DNA from: Cupriavidus sp. | GTDB lineage: Bacteria > Pseudomonadota > Gammaproteobacteria > Burkholderiales > Burkholderiaceae | Length of the DNA: 58,950 nt | Reading direction: 5' to 3' | NCBI GenBank assembly: GCA_031181345.1 | Contig: JAPSLC010000033.1 | Span: forward strand, 1-58,950 | Shown: piece by piece, positions 16,308 to 27,374 of the stretch | How the letters are laid out: each line of letters starts with the position of its first letter | Position numbering within the stretch: the stretch's first letter is position 1 | Position numbers and translations under genes: made by a program | Notes under the pieces: generated by a model | Seen by the model: the letters and a program-made list of their open reading frames with translations, nothing else | What the model was told of the DNA's origin: nothing | Databases searched by the model: none

Positions 16308-17105
16308 ATGACCGTAGAAGCCGGCACCCGCCGCCCCGCCACCCGTCCCGACGCCAACGGCCACCGTCCGTCGCCCGATGCCACGCCGACCGCGCTGTAC
16401 CAGCAGGTCAAGGAGTACATCGCGCGGCAGATCCAGAGCGGCGCCTGGCAGCCGGGCGACCGCGTGCCGTCCGAGCAGGAGCTGGTCAACCGCTTCGCCG
16501 TGTCGCGCATGACGGTCAACCGCGCGCTGCGCGAGCTGGCCGAGCAGGGCAGGGTGGTGCGCGTGGCGGGCGTCGGTACCTTCGTCGCGGAGCACAAGCC
16601 GCAGTCGACGCTGCTGTCGGTCGTCAATCTGCAGGACGAGATCCGCATGCGCGGGCACGACTACGCCTGCGACGTGATCCTGGTCGAGCGCGCCTCGGCC
16701 TCGATCGAGGTGGCGGCGGCGCTGGACCTGCGCACCGGCGAGTCGGTCTTCCATTCGGTGTGCGTGCATCGGGAGGACGGCGTGCCGGTGCAGCTGGAGG
16801 ATCGCTACGTGAACCCGCGCGTGGCGCCCGACTTCATCAACCAGGACTTCAGCGGCGTCAAGCCGGGCGAATATCTGCTGCGGCACGTGCCCTACGACCA
16901 GGTCGAGCACGTGGTCGACGCGGTCGCGGCAACCCCGGAGCAGGCCAGCCAGCTGGAGATGCCGGCGACCCAGCCCTGCCTGCTGCTGACGCGCCGCACC
17001 TGGACCGCCGGCACGCCGGTGACCTTCGTGCGCTGCCTGCATCCGGGCAACCGCTATCGCCTCGGCAGCCGTTTCCGTGCCGACGGCAATCCGGCGTTCG
17101 GCTAG
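16308..17105 (+). CDS. hutC: Histidine utilization repressor HutC (GntR family)
   Basis: The 265-residue regulator has an N-terminal GntR winged helix (about residues 25-95: 'YQQVKEYIARQIQSGAWQPGDRVPSEQELVNRFAVSRMTVNRALRELAEQG'). It also has a C-terminal UTRA effector domain ('YVNPRVAPDFINQDF'). In this family urocanate releases HutC from operators of the TGTATATACA type, and three such sites lie in this region. The start at 16308 is chosen because it is downstream of the transporter stop; an in-frame ATG at 16212 overlaps the ATPase. The first 25 residues are poorly conserved and Arg/Pro-rich. Confidence 0.95.
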   Translation: MTVEAGTRRPATRPDANGHRPSPDATPTALYQQVKEYIARQIQSGAWQPGDRVPSEQELVNRFAVSRMTVNRALRELAEQGRVVRVAGVGTFVAEHKPQSTLLSVVNLQDEIRMRGHDYACDVILVERASASIEVAAALDLRTGESVFHSVCVHREDGVPVQLEDRYVNPRVAPDFINQDFSGVKPGEYLLRHVPYDQVEHVVDAVAATPEQASQLEMPATQPCLLLTRRTWTAGTPVTFVRCLHPGNRYRLGSRFRADGNPAFG

Positions 17106-17201
17106 CGCGGGGCCTTGCGGCCCGGCGGCTCGTTCCACCGTACGCTTCCGAACCTGACTTCGATGTCGATTCGACCTAAGCTGATTTAAGCCGTACCAAG
17201 C

Positions 17202-17211
17202 TGTATAGACA
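17202..17211 (+). promoter_or_regulatory. HutC-like operator in front of hutH
   Basis: TGTATAGACA, ten bases before the hutH ATG and extended by one matching base on each side (C and G). A -10-like TATAGA lies inside the site, so bound HutC would block either initiation or early elongation. The catabolic genes thus appear to have their own HutC-controlled promoter besides the one at 13458. Confidence 0.7.
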
Positions 17212-17221
17212 GGACCATACA

Positions 17222-18811
17222 ATGACCACGCAACACTCCGCTTCCCAATCGACCCCGGCGCATCCGACGCTAACCCTGCATCCCGGCCAGGTTTCCCTCG
17301 CCGAACTGCGCCGCATCTACCGCGGCGAGGTCAAGCTGGCGATGGCCGATTCCGCCTGGGCCGACGTGCACGCCGCGCAGGCCACCGTGCAGCAGATCGT
17401 CGACACCGACGCGGTGGTCTACGGCATCAATACCGGCTTCGGCAAGCTGGCCAACACCCGCATCCCGCACGACAAGCTGGCCGAGCTGCAGCGCAACCTG
17501 GTGCTGTCGCACAGCGTCGGCACGGGCCGCGATCTGCCCGCCGATACGGTGCGGCTGATCCTGGCGACCAAGGCCGTCAGCCTCGCACGCGGCCATTCGG
17601 GCGTGCGGCCCGAACTGATCGAGGCGCTGCTGGCGCTGGCCAACCACGGCGTCACGCCGTGCATCCCGGCCAAGGGCTCGGTGGGCGCGTCGGGCGACCT
17701 CGCCCCGCTGGCGCATCTGTCGTGCACGCTGATCGGCGTCGGCGAGGCGATCGTCGATGGCCGCCGTCTGCCGGCCGTCGAAGCGCTGGCGCATGCCGGC
17801 CTGAAGCCGTTCGAGCTCGGACCCAAGGAAGGCCTCGCGCTGCTGAACGGCACCCAGGTGTCGACCGCGCTGGCGCTGGCCGGCCTGTTCGCCGCCGAGG
17901 ACGCGTTCGCCGCCGGCCTGGTGGCGGGCGCGCTGTCGCTCGAAGCCATCAAGGGCTCGGTCAAGCCGTTCGACGCCCGCATCCATGCCGCGCGCGGCCA
18001 GGCCGGCCAGATCGCGGTCGCCGGCGCGGTGCGCGAGCTGCTGGCGGGCAGCGAGATCGTCGACTCGCATCGCGAGTGCGGCCGCGTGCAGGACCCGTAT
18101 TCGATCCGCTGCCAGCCGCAGGTGATGGGCGCCTGCCTGGACAATCTGCGCCACGCCGCGCGCGTGCTGCAGATCGAGGCCAATGCCGCGTCGGACAACC
18201 CGCTGGTGTTCTCGGAACAGGGCGACGTGGTGTCGGGCGGCAACTTCCACGCCGAGCCGGTGGCCTTCGCCGCCGACATCATCGCGCTGGCGCTGGCCGA
18301 GATCGGCGCGATCTCCGAGCGGCGCCTGGCGCTGCTGCTCGACACCGGCCTGTCGGGCCTGCCCCCCTTCCTGGTGCGCGACGGCGGCCTGCATTCGGGC
18401 TTCATGATCGCGCAGGTCACCGCCGCGGCGCTGGCGTCGGAGAACAAGTCGCTGGCCCATCCGTCCAGCGTCGACAGCTTGCCGACCTCGGCCAACCAGG
18501 AGGACCACGTGTCGATGGCCACCTACGGCGCGCGCCGGCTCGGCGACATGGCGGAGAACACCGCCGTCGTGGTCGGCATCGAGGCGATGGCCGCCGCGCA
18601 GGGCATCGAATTCCATCGGCCGCTGAAGTCCTCGCCGCTGATCGAAACCGAACTGGCCCGCATCCGCGCGCGCGTCGATTTCGTCGAGGTCGACCGCTAT
18701 CTGGCGCCCGATATCGAGGCGATGAAGCAGTGGGTGCTGCAGGGCGACGCCGGCGCGGGCTGGCCGCAGGCCGTGCGCGCCGTGCTGCCCGCGCAGGGCG
18801 AAGCGCAGTGA
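17222..18811 (+). CDS. hutH: Histidine ammonia-lyase
   Basis: HutH deaminates L-histidine to trans-urocanate, the first step of histidine degradation and the source of the HutC inducer. The Ala156-Ser157-Gly158 triad that cyclises into the MIO electrophile is present in [15 protein letters not shown]. Further family motifs are '[12 protein letters not shown]' near residue 67 and '[14 protein letters not shown]'. The length of 529 residues is normal. It starts ten bases after a HutC-like operator and is separated from hutU by a pair of REP-like palindromes. Confidence 0.98.
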   Translation: MTTQHSASQSTPAHPTLTLHPGQVSLAELRRIYRGEVKLAMADSAWADVHAAQATVQQIVDTDAVVYGINTGFGKLANTRIPHDKLAELQRNLVLSHSVGTGRDLPADTVRLILATKAVSLARGHSGVRPELIEALLALANHGVTPCIPAKGSVGASGDLAPLAHLSCTLIGVGEAIVDGRRLPAVEALAHAGLKPFELGPKEGLALLNGTQVSTALALAGLFAAEDAFAAGLVAGALSLEAIKGSVKPFDARIHAARGQAGQIAVAGAVRELLAGSEIVDSHRECGRVQDPYSIRCQPQVMGACLDNLRHAARVLQIEANAASDNPLVFSEQGDVVSGGNFHAEPVAFAADIIALALAEIGAISERRLALLLDTGLSGLPPFLVRDGGLHSGFMIAQVTAAALASENKSLAHPSSVDSLPTSANQEDHVSMATYGARRLGDMAENTAVVVGIEAMAAAQGIEFHRPLKSSPLIETELARIRARVDFVEVDRYLAPDIEAMKQWVLQGDAGAGWPQAVRAVLPAQGEAQ

Positions 18812-18847
18812 TCAAGGAAATGCCGGTGGCTGTTTGCGCGGCTGCTG

Positions 18848-19010
18848 CCCTCTCCCCCGGCCCCTCTCCCGCAAGCGGCAGAGGGGAGCAAACCGGCGGG
18901 ACAGGCAAGCAATGCGCGCCCTTGGTTGCATGAGGGAAAGCAAACAAGGCGCCAGGACATGCATACCGATCCCCTCTCCCGCAGGCGGGAGAGGGGCAGG
19001 GGAGAGGGCA
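18848..19010. repeat. Pair of inverted REP-like palindromes between hutH and hutU
   Basis: Copy 1 (18848-18893) and copy 2 (18971-19010) are the same GC-rich palindrome in opposite orientation, 77 bp apart. The core is CCCCTCTCCCGC, a short loop, then its complement, with a CCCTCTCC flank on one side and AGCAAAC or equivalent on the other. The same pair occurs between ruvC and purH and a single copy follows the SUMT gene, so it is a dispersed REP/BIME-type element. Inside an operon it could stabilise the upstream hutH message or act as a partial terminator. No gene could be seen in the spacer. Confidence 0.85.
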
Positions 19011-19078
19011 GCGGCGCCCGCATACCGACGCCGCTCGATACCACTGAACGAGACACCACCAAAGCAGGAGAACCAGAC

Positions 19079-20775
<1,697 letters not shown>

Positions 20776-20779
<4 letters not shown>

Positions 20780-21432
20780 GCGCGGCGCCATCGCTACCAC
20801 CGCAACCCGGGCTGCCACGGCGCTTTGCGCTGGCCGAGCTGACGGCGATGCCGTGGAAGAACGGCGGCGGCACCACGCGCGAGATCGCCGCGTGGCCGCC
20901 CGCCGCCGGGCTCGATGCGTTCGACTGGCGCCTGAGCATCGCCGACATCGCGGCCGATGGCCCGTTCTCGGCGTTTCCGGGCATCGACCGCCAGATCGCG
21001 CTGCTCGATGGCGACGGCGTGCGTCTGCGCGCGCGCGATGGCAGCTTCGATCATCGATTGACCACGGTCGGCGAGCCGTTCGCCTTTGCCGGCGAGGCGA
21101 CGGTCGATGCCACGCTGCTGGGCGGGCCGACGCGCGACTTCAATGTGATGACGCGCCGCGGCCGTTGTCGCGCCAGCGTGGCGTCCACCGGCGCGGCGAT
21201 CGAACATGCCGATGCGGAGCGCGACACCACCGTCGTGCTGTACGTGCTGGCAGGTACCTGGCGATGCGACGATGCGCGCGACGTCGAAGACGAATCGCTG
21301 ACAGCCGGCAGCGGCATGCTGCTGCCGCCAGGCAGCGCCTTCCGTTTTCGGCCCGTGGGCCCGGGCGCCCGTTGTCTCGTCGTCAAGCTGCTGTCATCGC
21401 ATCCGTCCTCCGATAGGGAATCCAAGTCATGA
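20776..21432 (+). CDS. hutD: HutD family protein
   Basis: A 218-residue cupin-fold HutD protein. The family start motif '[14 protein letters not shown]' and the later '[30 protein letters not shown]' are clearly present. In Pseudomonas it is proposed to tune or cap hut operon output, but no enzymatic activity is established. It overlaps both neighbours by ATGA junctions (hutU at 20776-20779, hutI at 21429-21432), so its translation is coupled to the pathway enzymes. Confidence 0.93.
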
Positions 21433-22709
21433 CGCAGTCCGCTGAAGAATTTGCCGTCGATGCCAGCGTGTCCGCCGCGCCGTCGGCGGACGGCGTCTGG
21501 CATCGCTGCCACCTGCTGCCGGACGCCGATCCGGCCAACGCCATTCGCGATGCCGCGCTGGTCGTGCAGCGCGGGCGTATCGCGTGGCTCGGCCCGCAGG
21601 CCGAGCTGCCCGAGGCTTACCGCGGCCTGCCGCATCACGATGCCAACGGGGCATGGATCACGCCCGGGCTGATCGACTGCCACACGCATCTGGTCTACGG
21701 CGGCCAGCGCGCCGACGAATTTGCGATGCGGCTGGCCGGCGCCAGCTACGAAGAGATCGCGCGCGCCGGCGGCGGCATCGTGTCGACGGTGCGTGCCACG
21801 CGCGCCGCCGACGAAGACACGCTGTTCGCGCAGGCCGCGACGCGGCTGGCACCGCTGCTGGCCGAGGGCGTCACCGCCATCGAGATCAAGTCCGGCTACG
21901 GCCTCGACCTGGCCACCGAGCGCAAGCAGCTGCGCGTCGCGCGGCGGCTCGGCCAGGCGTATGGCGTGGCCGTGCACACGACCTTCCTCGGCGCGCATGC
22001 GTTGCCGCCCGAATACGCAAACCGCGCCGACGACTACATCGCACTGGTCTGCGACACGATGCTGCCGGCGCTGGCGCAGGAAGGTTTGGTCGATGCCGTC
22101 GACGCCTTCTGCGAGGGCATCGGCTTCTCGCCGGCGCAGACCGAGCGCGTGTTCGAGGCCGCGCATCGGCACGGCCTGCCGGTCAAGCTGCATGCCGAAC
22201 AGCTGAGCAATCTCGGTGGCGCCGCGCTGGCGGCCCGCTATCGCGCCTTGTCCGCCGATCACCTTGAACATCTGGACGAGGCCGGCGTCGCGGCAATGGC
22301 CGAGGCGTGTACGGTCGCCGTGCTGCTGCCCGGCGCCTATTATTTCCTGCGCGACACGCATCTGCCGCCGATCGCGCTGCTGCGCCAGTACGGCGTGCCG
22401 ATCGCGCTGTCCACCGACCATAATCCCGGCACGTCGCCCGTGACCTCGCTGCTGCTGATGCTCAATATGGCCTGCACGCTGTTCCGCATGACGGTGCCCG
22501 AGGTGCTCGCCGGCGTGACCACGCACGCGGCGCGCGCGCTTGGCGCCAGCGATCGGCACGGCCTGTTGGCGGCGGGACGCGGCGCGGATTTTGCGCTGTG
22601 GCGCATCGATTCGCCGGCCGAGCTGGCCTACTGGTTCGGCCGCAACCCGCTGACCGCGGTGGTACGCCAGGGGCGCGTGTTCGCCGGACTCGCAGGAGTT
22701 TCGCGATGA
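21429..22709 (+). CDS. hutI: Imidazolonepropionase
   Basis: This 426-residue amidohydrolase opens imidazolonepropionate to N-formimino-L-glutamate. The metal-binding HTH in '[19 protein letters not shown]', the 'LHAEQLSN' motif and the Asp of '[15 protein letters not shown]' match the family. A stretch of about 15 residues after the start is not conserved. It overlaps hutD and hutF by four bases each. Confidence 0.97.
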   Translation: MTQSAEEFAVDASVSAAPSADGVWHRCHLLPDADPANAIRDAALVVQRGRIAWLGPQAELPEAYRGLPHHDANGAWITPGLIDCHTHLVYGGQRADEFAMRLAGASYEEIARAGGGIVSTVRATRAADEDTLFAQAATRLAPLLAEGVTAIEIKSGYGLDLATERKQLRVARRLGQAYGVAVHTTFLGAHALPPEYANRADDYIALVCDTMLPALAQEGLVDAVDAFCEGIGFSPAQTERVFEAAHRHGLPVKLHAEQLSNLGGAALAARYRALSADHLEHLDEAGVAAMAEACTVAVLLPGAYYFLRDTHLPPIALLRQYGVPIALSTDHNPGTSPVTSLLLMLNMACTLFRMTVPEVLAGVTTHAARALGASDRHGLLAAGRGADFALWRIDSPAELAYWFGRNPLTAVVRQGRVFAGLAGVSR

Positions 22710-24106
22710 AGCCTCACCCCAATCCATCCGACCAAACGCTGTTCGCCGCCGAGGCGCTGCTGCCCGATGGCTGGGCCAGCAATGTGCTGCTGGCCTGGGA
22801 TGCCGACGGCAAGCTTGGCGCCGTGACGCCGAACGCCACACCGGCCGCCGACACGCCGCGCGCCGCAGGCCCCGTGCTGCCCGGCATGACCAATCTGCAT
22901 TCGCACGCCTTCCAGCGCGGCTTCGCCGGCCTGACCGAGTTCCGCTCGGCGGCCGACGATTCGTTCTGGAGCTGGCGCGAGCTGATGTACCGCTTCGCGC
23001 TGCGGCTGGCACCTGAGACGCTGGAGGCGATCGCCACGCAGCTCTATATCGAGATGCTGCGCGTGGGCTATACCAGCGTCTGCGAATTCCACTATGTCCA
23101 TCACCAGGCCGACGGCACGCCTTACGCCGATCCGGCCGAGATGTCGCTGCGCCTGCTGCGTGCCGCGGAACGCGCCGGCATCGGCATCACGCTGCTGCCG
23201 GTGTTGTACCAGAGCGCGGGCTTCGGCCCCAAGCCGCCGCTGGCGGACCAACGCCGCTTCCTGCACGAGACCGACGCGATGCTGGCGCTGCTGCAGCGGC
23301 TGGCGCCGGCGTGCACGGGCATGGCACGGCTCGGCCTCGCGCCGCACTCGCTGCGCGCGGTGCCGCCCGTCAGCCTGCGTGCGGCAGTAGCGGGCCTGCA
23401 TGCGATGGACCCGACCGCGCCGGTGCACATCCATATCGCCGAGCAGCAGCGCGAGGTCGACGAGTGCCTGGCCTGGTGCGGCACGCGGCCGGTCGACTGG
23501 CTGCTGGACCATGCGCCGGTCGACGCGCGCTGGTGCCTGGTGCATGCCACCCATCTGGACTGGGACGAGCGCCGGCGCCTGGCGCACAGCGGCGCGGTGG
23601 CCGGCATCTGTCCGACCACCGAGGCGAATCTGGGCGACGGCGTGTTCGATGCCGCACCGTATCTGGAGCAGGGTGGGGCTTGGGGCATCGGCTCGGACAG
23701 CCATGCCAGCGTCAGCGTCAGCGAGGAACTGCGGTTGTTCGAATACGGGCAGCGGCTCGCGCTGCAGAAGCGCAACGTGCTGGCGTCGAGCCAGCATCCG
23801 CAGGTGGCCGATCGGCTCTATCTCGATGCGGTGGCCGGCGGTGCGCGTGCCGCGGGACGCGCGGTCGGGGGGCTGGCGGTCGGTCAACAGGCGGACTTCG
23901 TCGTGCTGGACGGCAGCCATCCGACGCTGGCGGGCTTGCGCGGCGAGCAGGCGCTGGCCGTGCATGTGTTCGCCAATCACGGGCATGAGACACTAGCGGA
24001 AGTCCGCAGCGCGGGACGCTGCCGCGTGCAGCGCGGCGCCCATGCCTTGCAGGCCGAAGCCGGCGCGGCCTTCGCCAGTGCGCGCGCCAGCCTGCTGGCG
24101 CCATGA
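22706..24106 (+). CDS. hutF: Formimidoylglutamate deiminase
   Basis: HutF removes ammonia from N-formimino-L-glutamate to give N-formyl-L-glutamate, marking the five-step Pseudomonas-type histidine pathway. The 466-residue amidohydrolase shows '[18 protein letters not shown]' (metal-binding HxH), '[14 protein letters not shown]', 'HATHLDWDE' and '[16 protein letters not shown]'. Its ATG overlaps the hutI stop (ATGA at 22706-22709). Confidence 0.97.
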   Translation: MKPHPNPSDQTLFAAEALLPDGWASNVLLAWDADGKLGAVTPNATPAADTPRAAGPVLPGMTNLHSHAFQRGFAGLTEFRSAADDSFWSWRELMYRFALRLAPETLEAIATQLYIEMLRVGYTSVCEFHYVHHQADGTPYADPAEMSLRLLRAAERAGIGITLLPVLYQSAGFGPKPPLADQRRFLHETDAMLALLQRLAPACTGMARLGLAPHSLRAVPPVSLRAAVAGLHAMDPTAPVHIHIAEQQREVDECLAWCGTRPVDWLLDHAPVDARWCLVHATHLDWDERRRLAHSGAVAGICPTTEANLGDGVFDAAPYLEQGGAWGIGSDSHASVSVSEELRLFEYGQRLALQKRNVLASSQHPQVADRLYLDAVAGGARAAGRAVGGLAVGQQADFVVLDGSHPTLAGLRGEQALAVHVFANHGHETLAEVRSAGRCRVQRGAHALQAEAGAAFASARASLLAP

Positions 24107-24225
24107 CGGCGATCACGACGGTGGCCACGCCAACGCCGCGGACCGCATTCCAGACGAACCTCGATATCGCCCCGGCGACATTGCAACAAGCATGGGCCGG
24201 CGGCGATGCCACTCGTAGCAGCAAT

Positions 24226-25041
24226 ATGACTTCCTTCTCCACCGATACCCCGGCCTTCACGCTGCAGCGTGGCACGCGCCCGCTGCTGATCTCGATGCCC
24301 CATGTGGGTACCTATCTGCCACCGTCGGTCGCCGACCGGCTGACCGACGAGGCCCGTACCGTGCCGGACACCGACTGGCACATGGACCGGCTCTACGGCT
24401 TTGCGCGCGAACTGGGCGCGTCGGTCCTGATGGCGACGCATTCGCGCTATGTGGTCGACCTGAACCGCCCGCCCGACAACGCGAACCTGTATCCGGGCCA
24501 GGACACCACCGGGCTGTGCCCGGTCGATACCTTCGACAAGACGCCGCTGTATGCCAACGGCGTCGGCCCCGAGGAGAGCGAGATCTTCGCGCGCCGGGAC
24601 GCGGTCTGGCGCCCGTACCACGACGCGCTGGCCGGCGAACTGGCGCGGCTGCGCGCGGAGCACGGCACGATCGCGCTGTGGGACGCGCATTCGATCCGCT
24701 CGGTGCTGCCGCGCTTCTTCGACGGCAAGCTGCCCGACTTCAATCTGGGCACCGCCAACGGCGCCAGCTGCGATGCCGGACTCGCCGAACAGGTCGCGAA
24801 GATCGCCGCTGAAGCGCAGGGCTATACCTCGGTGCTGAACGGCCGCTTCAAGGGCGGCTATATCACGCGCCAATACGGACAGCCCGCGCAGGGCGTGCAT
24901 GCGATCCAGCTGGAGCTGTCGCAATGCACCTATATGCGCGAGCAATATCCGTTCGATTACGACGAGGCGCTGGCCGGCAAGCTGCAGCCGACGTTGCGCC
25001 GGATGCTCGAGGCCGTGCTGGCCTTCGTCGAGGCGCGTTGA
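24226..25041 (+). CDS. hutG: N-formylglutamate deformylase
   Basis: HutG hydrolyses N-formyl-L-glutamate to formate and glutamate, the last hut step. Family motifs are 'LLISMPHVGTYLP', 'DTDWHMDRLYGFA' and 'LWDAHSIRSVLPRFFDGKLPDFNLGT'. The start at 24226 gives 271 residues, the normal length. An in-frame ATG at 24103 overlaps the hutF stop by four bases and would add 41 non-conserved residues; the coupling seen elsewhere in the operon makes that longer form possible. Neither start has a clear Shine-Dalgarno sequence. It is the last gene of the operon. Confidence 0.93.
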   Translation: MTSFSTDTPAFTLQRGTRPLLISMPHVGTYLPPSVADRLTDEARTVPDTDWHMDRLYGFARELGASVLMATHSRYVVDLNRPPDNANLYPGQDTTGLCPVDTFDKTPLYANGVGPEESEIFARRDAVWRPYHDALAGELARLRAEHGTIALWDAHSIRSVLPRFFDGKLPDFNLGTANGASCDAGLAEQVAKIAAEAQGYTSVLNGRFKGGYITRQYGQPAQGVHAIQLELSQCTYMREQYPFDYDEALAGKLQPTLRRMLEAVLAFVEAR

Positions 25042-25113
25042 GGTCACGATGACGTGGGCGGATGAGGGACGGCATGAGATACGCCTATGCCGTCTCTCAT
25101 CGCAGGCCAACGT

Positions 25114-25890
25114 TTACTTCCCGCTGCGCAGCCGCTCCTCGATATGCTGGGCGCGCTGCAGCGAACCGGGGTGGGTGCTGAGCATGCTCGATTGCCCGCC
25201 GTCGAGCGCCGCCATCTTGCGGAAGGCCGTGACCAGCGCCTCGCGATTGGACTTGTTCTTCGTCAGCAGATCGAAGGAATAGTCGTCCGCCGCGGTTTCC
25301 TGCCGCTGCGAGAACTGCGAATTGACCAGCGTTTCGGCCAGCTCGCCCAGCTGCGACGACGACAGCGCGTTCAGCGTCGCGCTCCCGGCCGCGCCTAGCA
25401 CGCCCCGCGCCGCCGCGGTCGCGTAGGCGACCTGCATCGCCGCCTTGGTATGGCCGAGCGCCACGTGGCCGATTTCGTGCCCGACCACGCCGCGCACTTC
25501 GTCGTCGGTCATCATGTCCATCAGCCCGCTGTAGATCCGCACGCAGCCGTTGGCCATTGCCCAGGCATTCACTTCCTTGGTCTCGTAGACCTTCGCATCG
25601 AGCGGCAGGCCGGTGTTCTGCAGGCCCGCCATGATCTTGGTCAGCCGCTGCCCATAGGTGCTCGTCGGCGCGGCGATCTGGTTCTTCTTGTCCATCTCCG
25701 CGCAGGACTGGTCCGACAGCGTCTTGATATTGGCGTCGCTGAGCGTCGCGGCGGTGAACAGGCTGCCGCCGGCCTGCGTCAGGCCCTGCATGTTGGCGCC
25801 GGCGCATCCGGCGAGCAGGGCGGCACTGAGGGCGGCGAGCAGGGGCGCTTTGACGCAGAAGGCGGCGCGGCGGCGTGTGGCTGGAGTCAT
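25114..25890 (-). CDS. M48 family metalloprotease lipoprotein (LoiP/YggG-like)
   Basis: The 258-residue precursor starts with a lipoprotein signal (lipobox LLAGC, lipidated Cys29). The protease domain carries the zinc motif HEIGH (His138, Glu139, His142) followed by VALGH, and the third ligand Glu198 in RQETAADDY. The layout matches outer-membrane-associated M48 proteases such as LoiP, which degrade damaged envelope proteins. The start has an AGAGGAA Shine-Dalgarno sequence. It is convergent with hutG and divergent from fic, sharing the intergenic region that carries the TGTCGC array. Confidence 0.92.
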   Translation of the reverse strand: MTPATRRRAAFCVKAPLLAALSAALLAGCAGANMQGLTQAGGSLFTAATLSDANIKTLSDQSCAEMDKKNQIAAPTSTYGQRLTKIMAGLQNTGLPLDAKVYETKEVNAWAMANGCVRIYSGLMDMMTDDEVRGVVGHEIGHVALGHTKAAMQVAYATAAARGVLGAAGSATLNALSSSQLGELAETLVNSQFSQRQETAADDYSFDLLTKNKSNREALVTAFRKMAALDGGQSSMLSTHPGSLQRAQHIEERLRSGK

Positions 25891-26009
25891 GGCAGTTCCT
25901 CTTGGTGCTGTGATGCTGGCGAATCCAGCAGCATAGGCAGCGGAACGCGATGACGGTAGCGGGCGATGTCTGACGTGGTGTGCGTTGTTCGCCGCTTCAT
26001 CGGGTCTTA

Positions 26010-26126
26010 TGTCGCAAAAATTGCGTTTTGGCGACACGTTATGGAGATATGTCGCTGGCGGCGACATGACGTGATAACGTGTCGCAATTTTCCTGTTTTG
26101 GCGACATGAGACCCGCTTCGTGTCGC
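26010..26126. promoter_or_regulatory. Symmetric array of TGTCGC half-sites upstream of fic
   Basis: TGTCGC occurs at 26010, 26050, 26080 and 26121, and GCGACA at 26031, 26061 and 26101. The first six form TGTCGC-N15-GCGACA, TGTCGC-N5-GCGACA and TGTCGC-N15-GCGACA, with centres at about 26023, 26058 and 26093, exactly 35 bp apart. The outer parts also mirror each other (CGTTAT near 26037, ATAACG near 26074), so the whole 97 bp is a quasi-palindrome around 26058. It lies 230 bp from the M48 start and 27 bp from the fic start. It looks like a multi-site operator, and the regulator is unknown. Confidence 0.75.
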
Positions 26127-26152
26127 GCGCGACGACATCAGCGGCCCCATAT

Positions 26153-27295
26153 ATGACCAATAGTGCACAAGACTGGCGCCCGGATAGGCCATTCAACGGG
26201 CTTCCGGTCCTCCCTCCAGCCCAGGATCTTGAAACGCGGACAGTGCTGAAAGCCTGTATTGCCGCGCGGGCCTCGCTGGCGGAACTGAAGCAGGCAGCCG
26301 AGCTGATTCCCAATCAGACCATGCTGATCAATACGATTCCGCTGCTGGAGGCCAAGGACAGTTCCGAGATCGAGAACATTGTGACCACGACGGACAAACT
26401 GTTTCAGCATGCCCAGCTGGACGGCAACGCGGATCACGCCACGAAGGAGGCGCTACGATATCGCGCGGCACTGCACCGTGGCTTCCGGTCGTTGGTCGAT
26501 CGGCCGTTGTGTACGGCAACCGCTGTCGATATCTGCCGAACGATCAAAGGCGCCGACATCGATATCCGGCGTACGCCAGGCACGCAGCTGACCAATGATC
26601 GAACCGGAGAGGTCATCTACACGCCGCCGGAAGGCGAGGCGCAATTGCGGGACTTGCTCACCAATTGGGAACGCTTTCTTCACGATGAGACGGATATTGA
26701 TCCGTTGATCCGCATGGCGGTGGGGCACTATCAGTTCGAGGCGATACACCCGTTTATCGACGGCAATGGGCGCACGGGTCGCGTGCTCAACATTCTTTAT
26801 TTGATCCAGCAGGAATTGTTGAACCTGCCGATCCTTTATTTGAGCCGCCATATCATCGCCCACAAGGCCGATTACTATCGGCTTCTGCTGGATGTCACAC
26901 GCCACCAGGCATGGGAGCCATGGGTCTTGTTCATGCTCCAAGCGGTTGAGCAAACCTCGCGCTGGACCACGGCAAAAATCTCGGCGATTCGCACCCTGGC
27001 CGAACACACCACGGAGTTTGTCCGTGCGGCACTGCCCAAGATTTACAGCCGGGAATTGGTAGACGCGATCTTCGAACAGCCCTATTGCCGGATTGGAAAT
27101 CTCGTCGACAAGAATATTGCGCAACGGCAGGCCGCATCGCGCTATCTGCGGGAATTGGCTGCGCTTGGTGTACTCCACGAAATGCAGATCGGCAAGGAGA
27201 AGGTGTTCATCCATCCCCGGCTGATGCAGTTGCTTACCAAGGACAGCAATCAATACGTGCCGTATGCCGCTCCGGAGGGGCATACGGCCGGCTGA
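26153..27295 (+). CDS. Fic family protein (class II, with C-terminal winged helix)
   Basis: The 380-residue protein contains the full Fic core motif [12 protein letters not shown] (199-210), so it should transfer AMP (or another nucleotide part) to a protein hydroxyl. An N-terminal inhibitory helix motif, Ser70-x3-Glu74-Asn75 in SSEIEN, marks it as a self-inhibited class II Fic. The C-terminal 100 residues resemble a winged-helix DNA-binding domain ('[31 protein letters not shown]'). No separate antitoxin gene is adjacent, as expected for this class. Codon use is less GC-rich than in neighbouring genes, suggesting transfer. The start at 26153 gives the usual N-terminus; an ATG at 26120 is possible. 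Confidence 0.93.
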   Translation: MTNSAQDWRPDRPFNGLPVLPPAQDLETRTVLKACIAARASLAELKQAAELIPNQTMLINTIPLLEAKDSSEIENIVTTTDKLFQHAQLDGNADHATKEALRYRAALHRGFRSLVDRPLCTATAVDICRTIKGADIDIRRTPGTQLTNDRTGEVIYTPPEGEAQLRDLLTNWERFLHDETDIDPLIRMAVGHYQFEAIHPFIDGNGRTGRVLNILYLIQQELLNLPILYLSRHIIAHKADYYRLLLDVTRHQAWEPWVLFMLQAVEQTSRWTTAKISAIRTLAEHTTEFVRAALPKIYSRELVDAIFEQPYCRIGNLVDKNIAQRQAASRYLRELAALGVLHEMQIGKEKVFIHPRLMQLLTKDSNQYVPYAAPEGHTAG

Positions 27296-27374
27296 TCGAC
27301 TTCGCTGATGACGCTCCTGGATTCGGGATGGCCGGGTATTGGGTATTCGGTGTCGAATCAGAGGTCAGCGGCGG

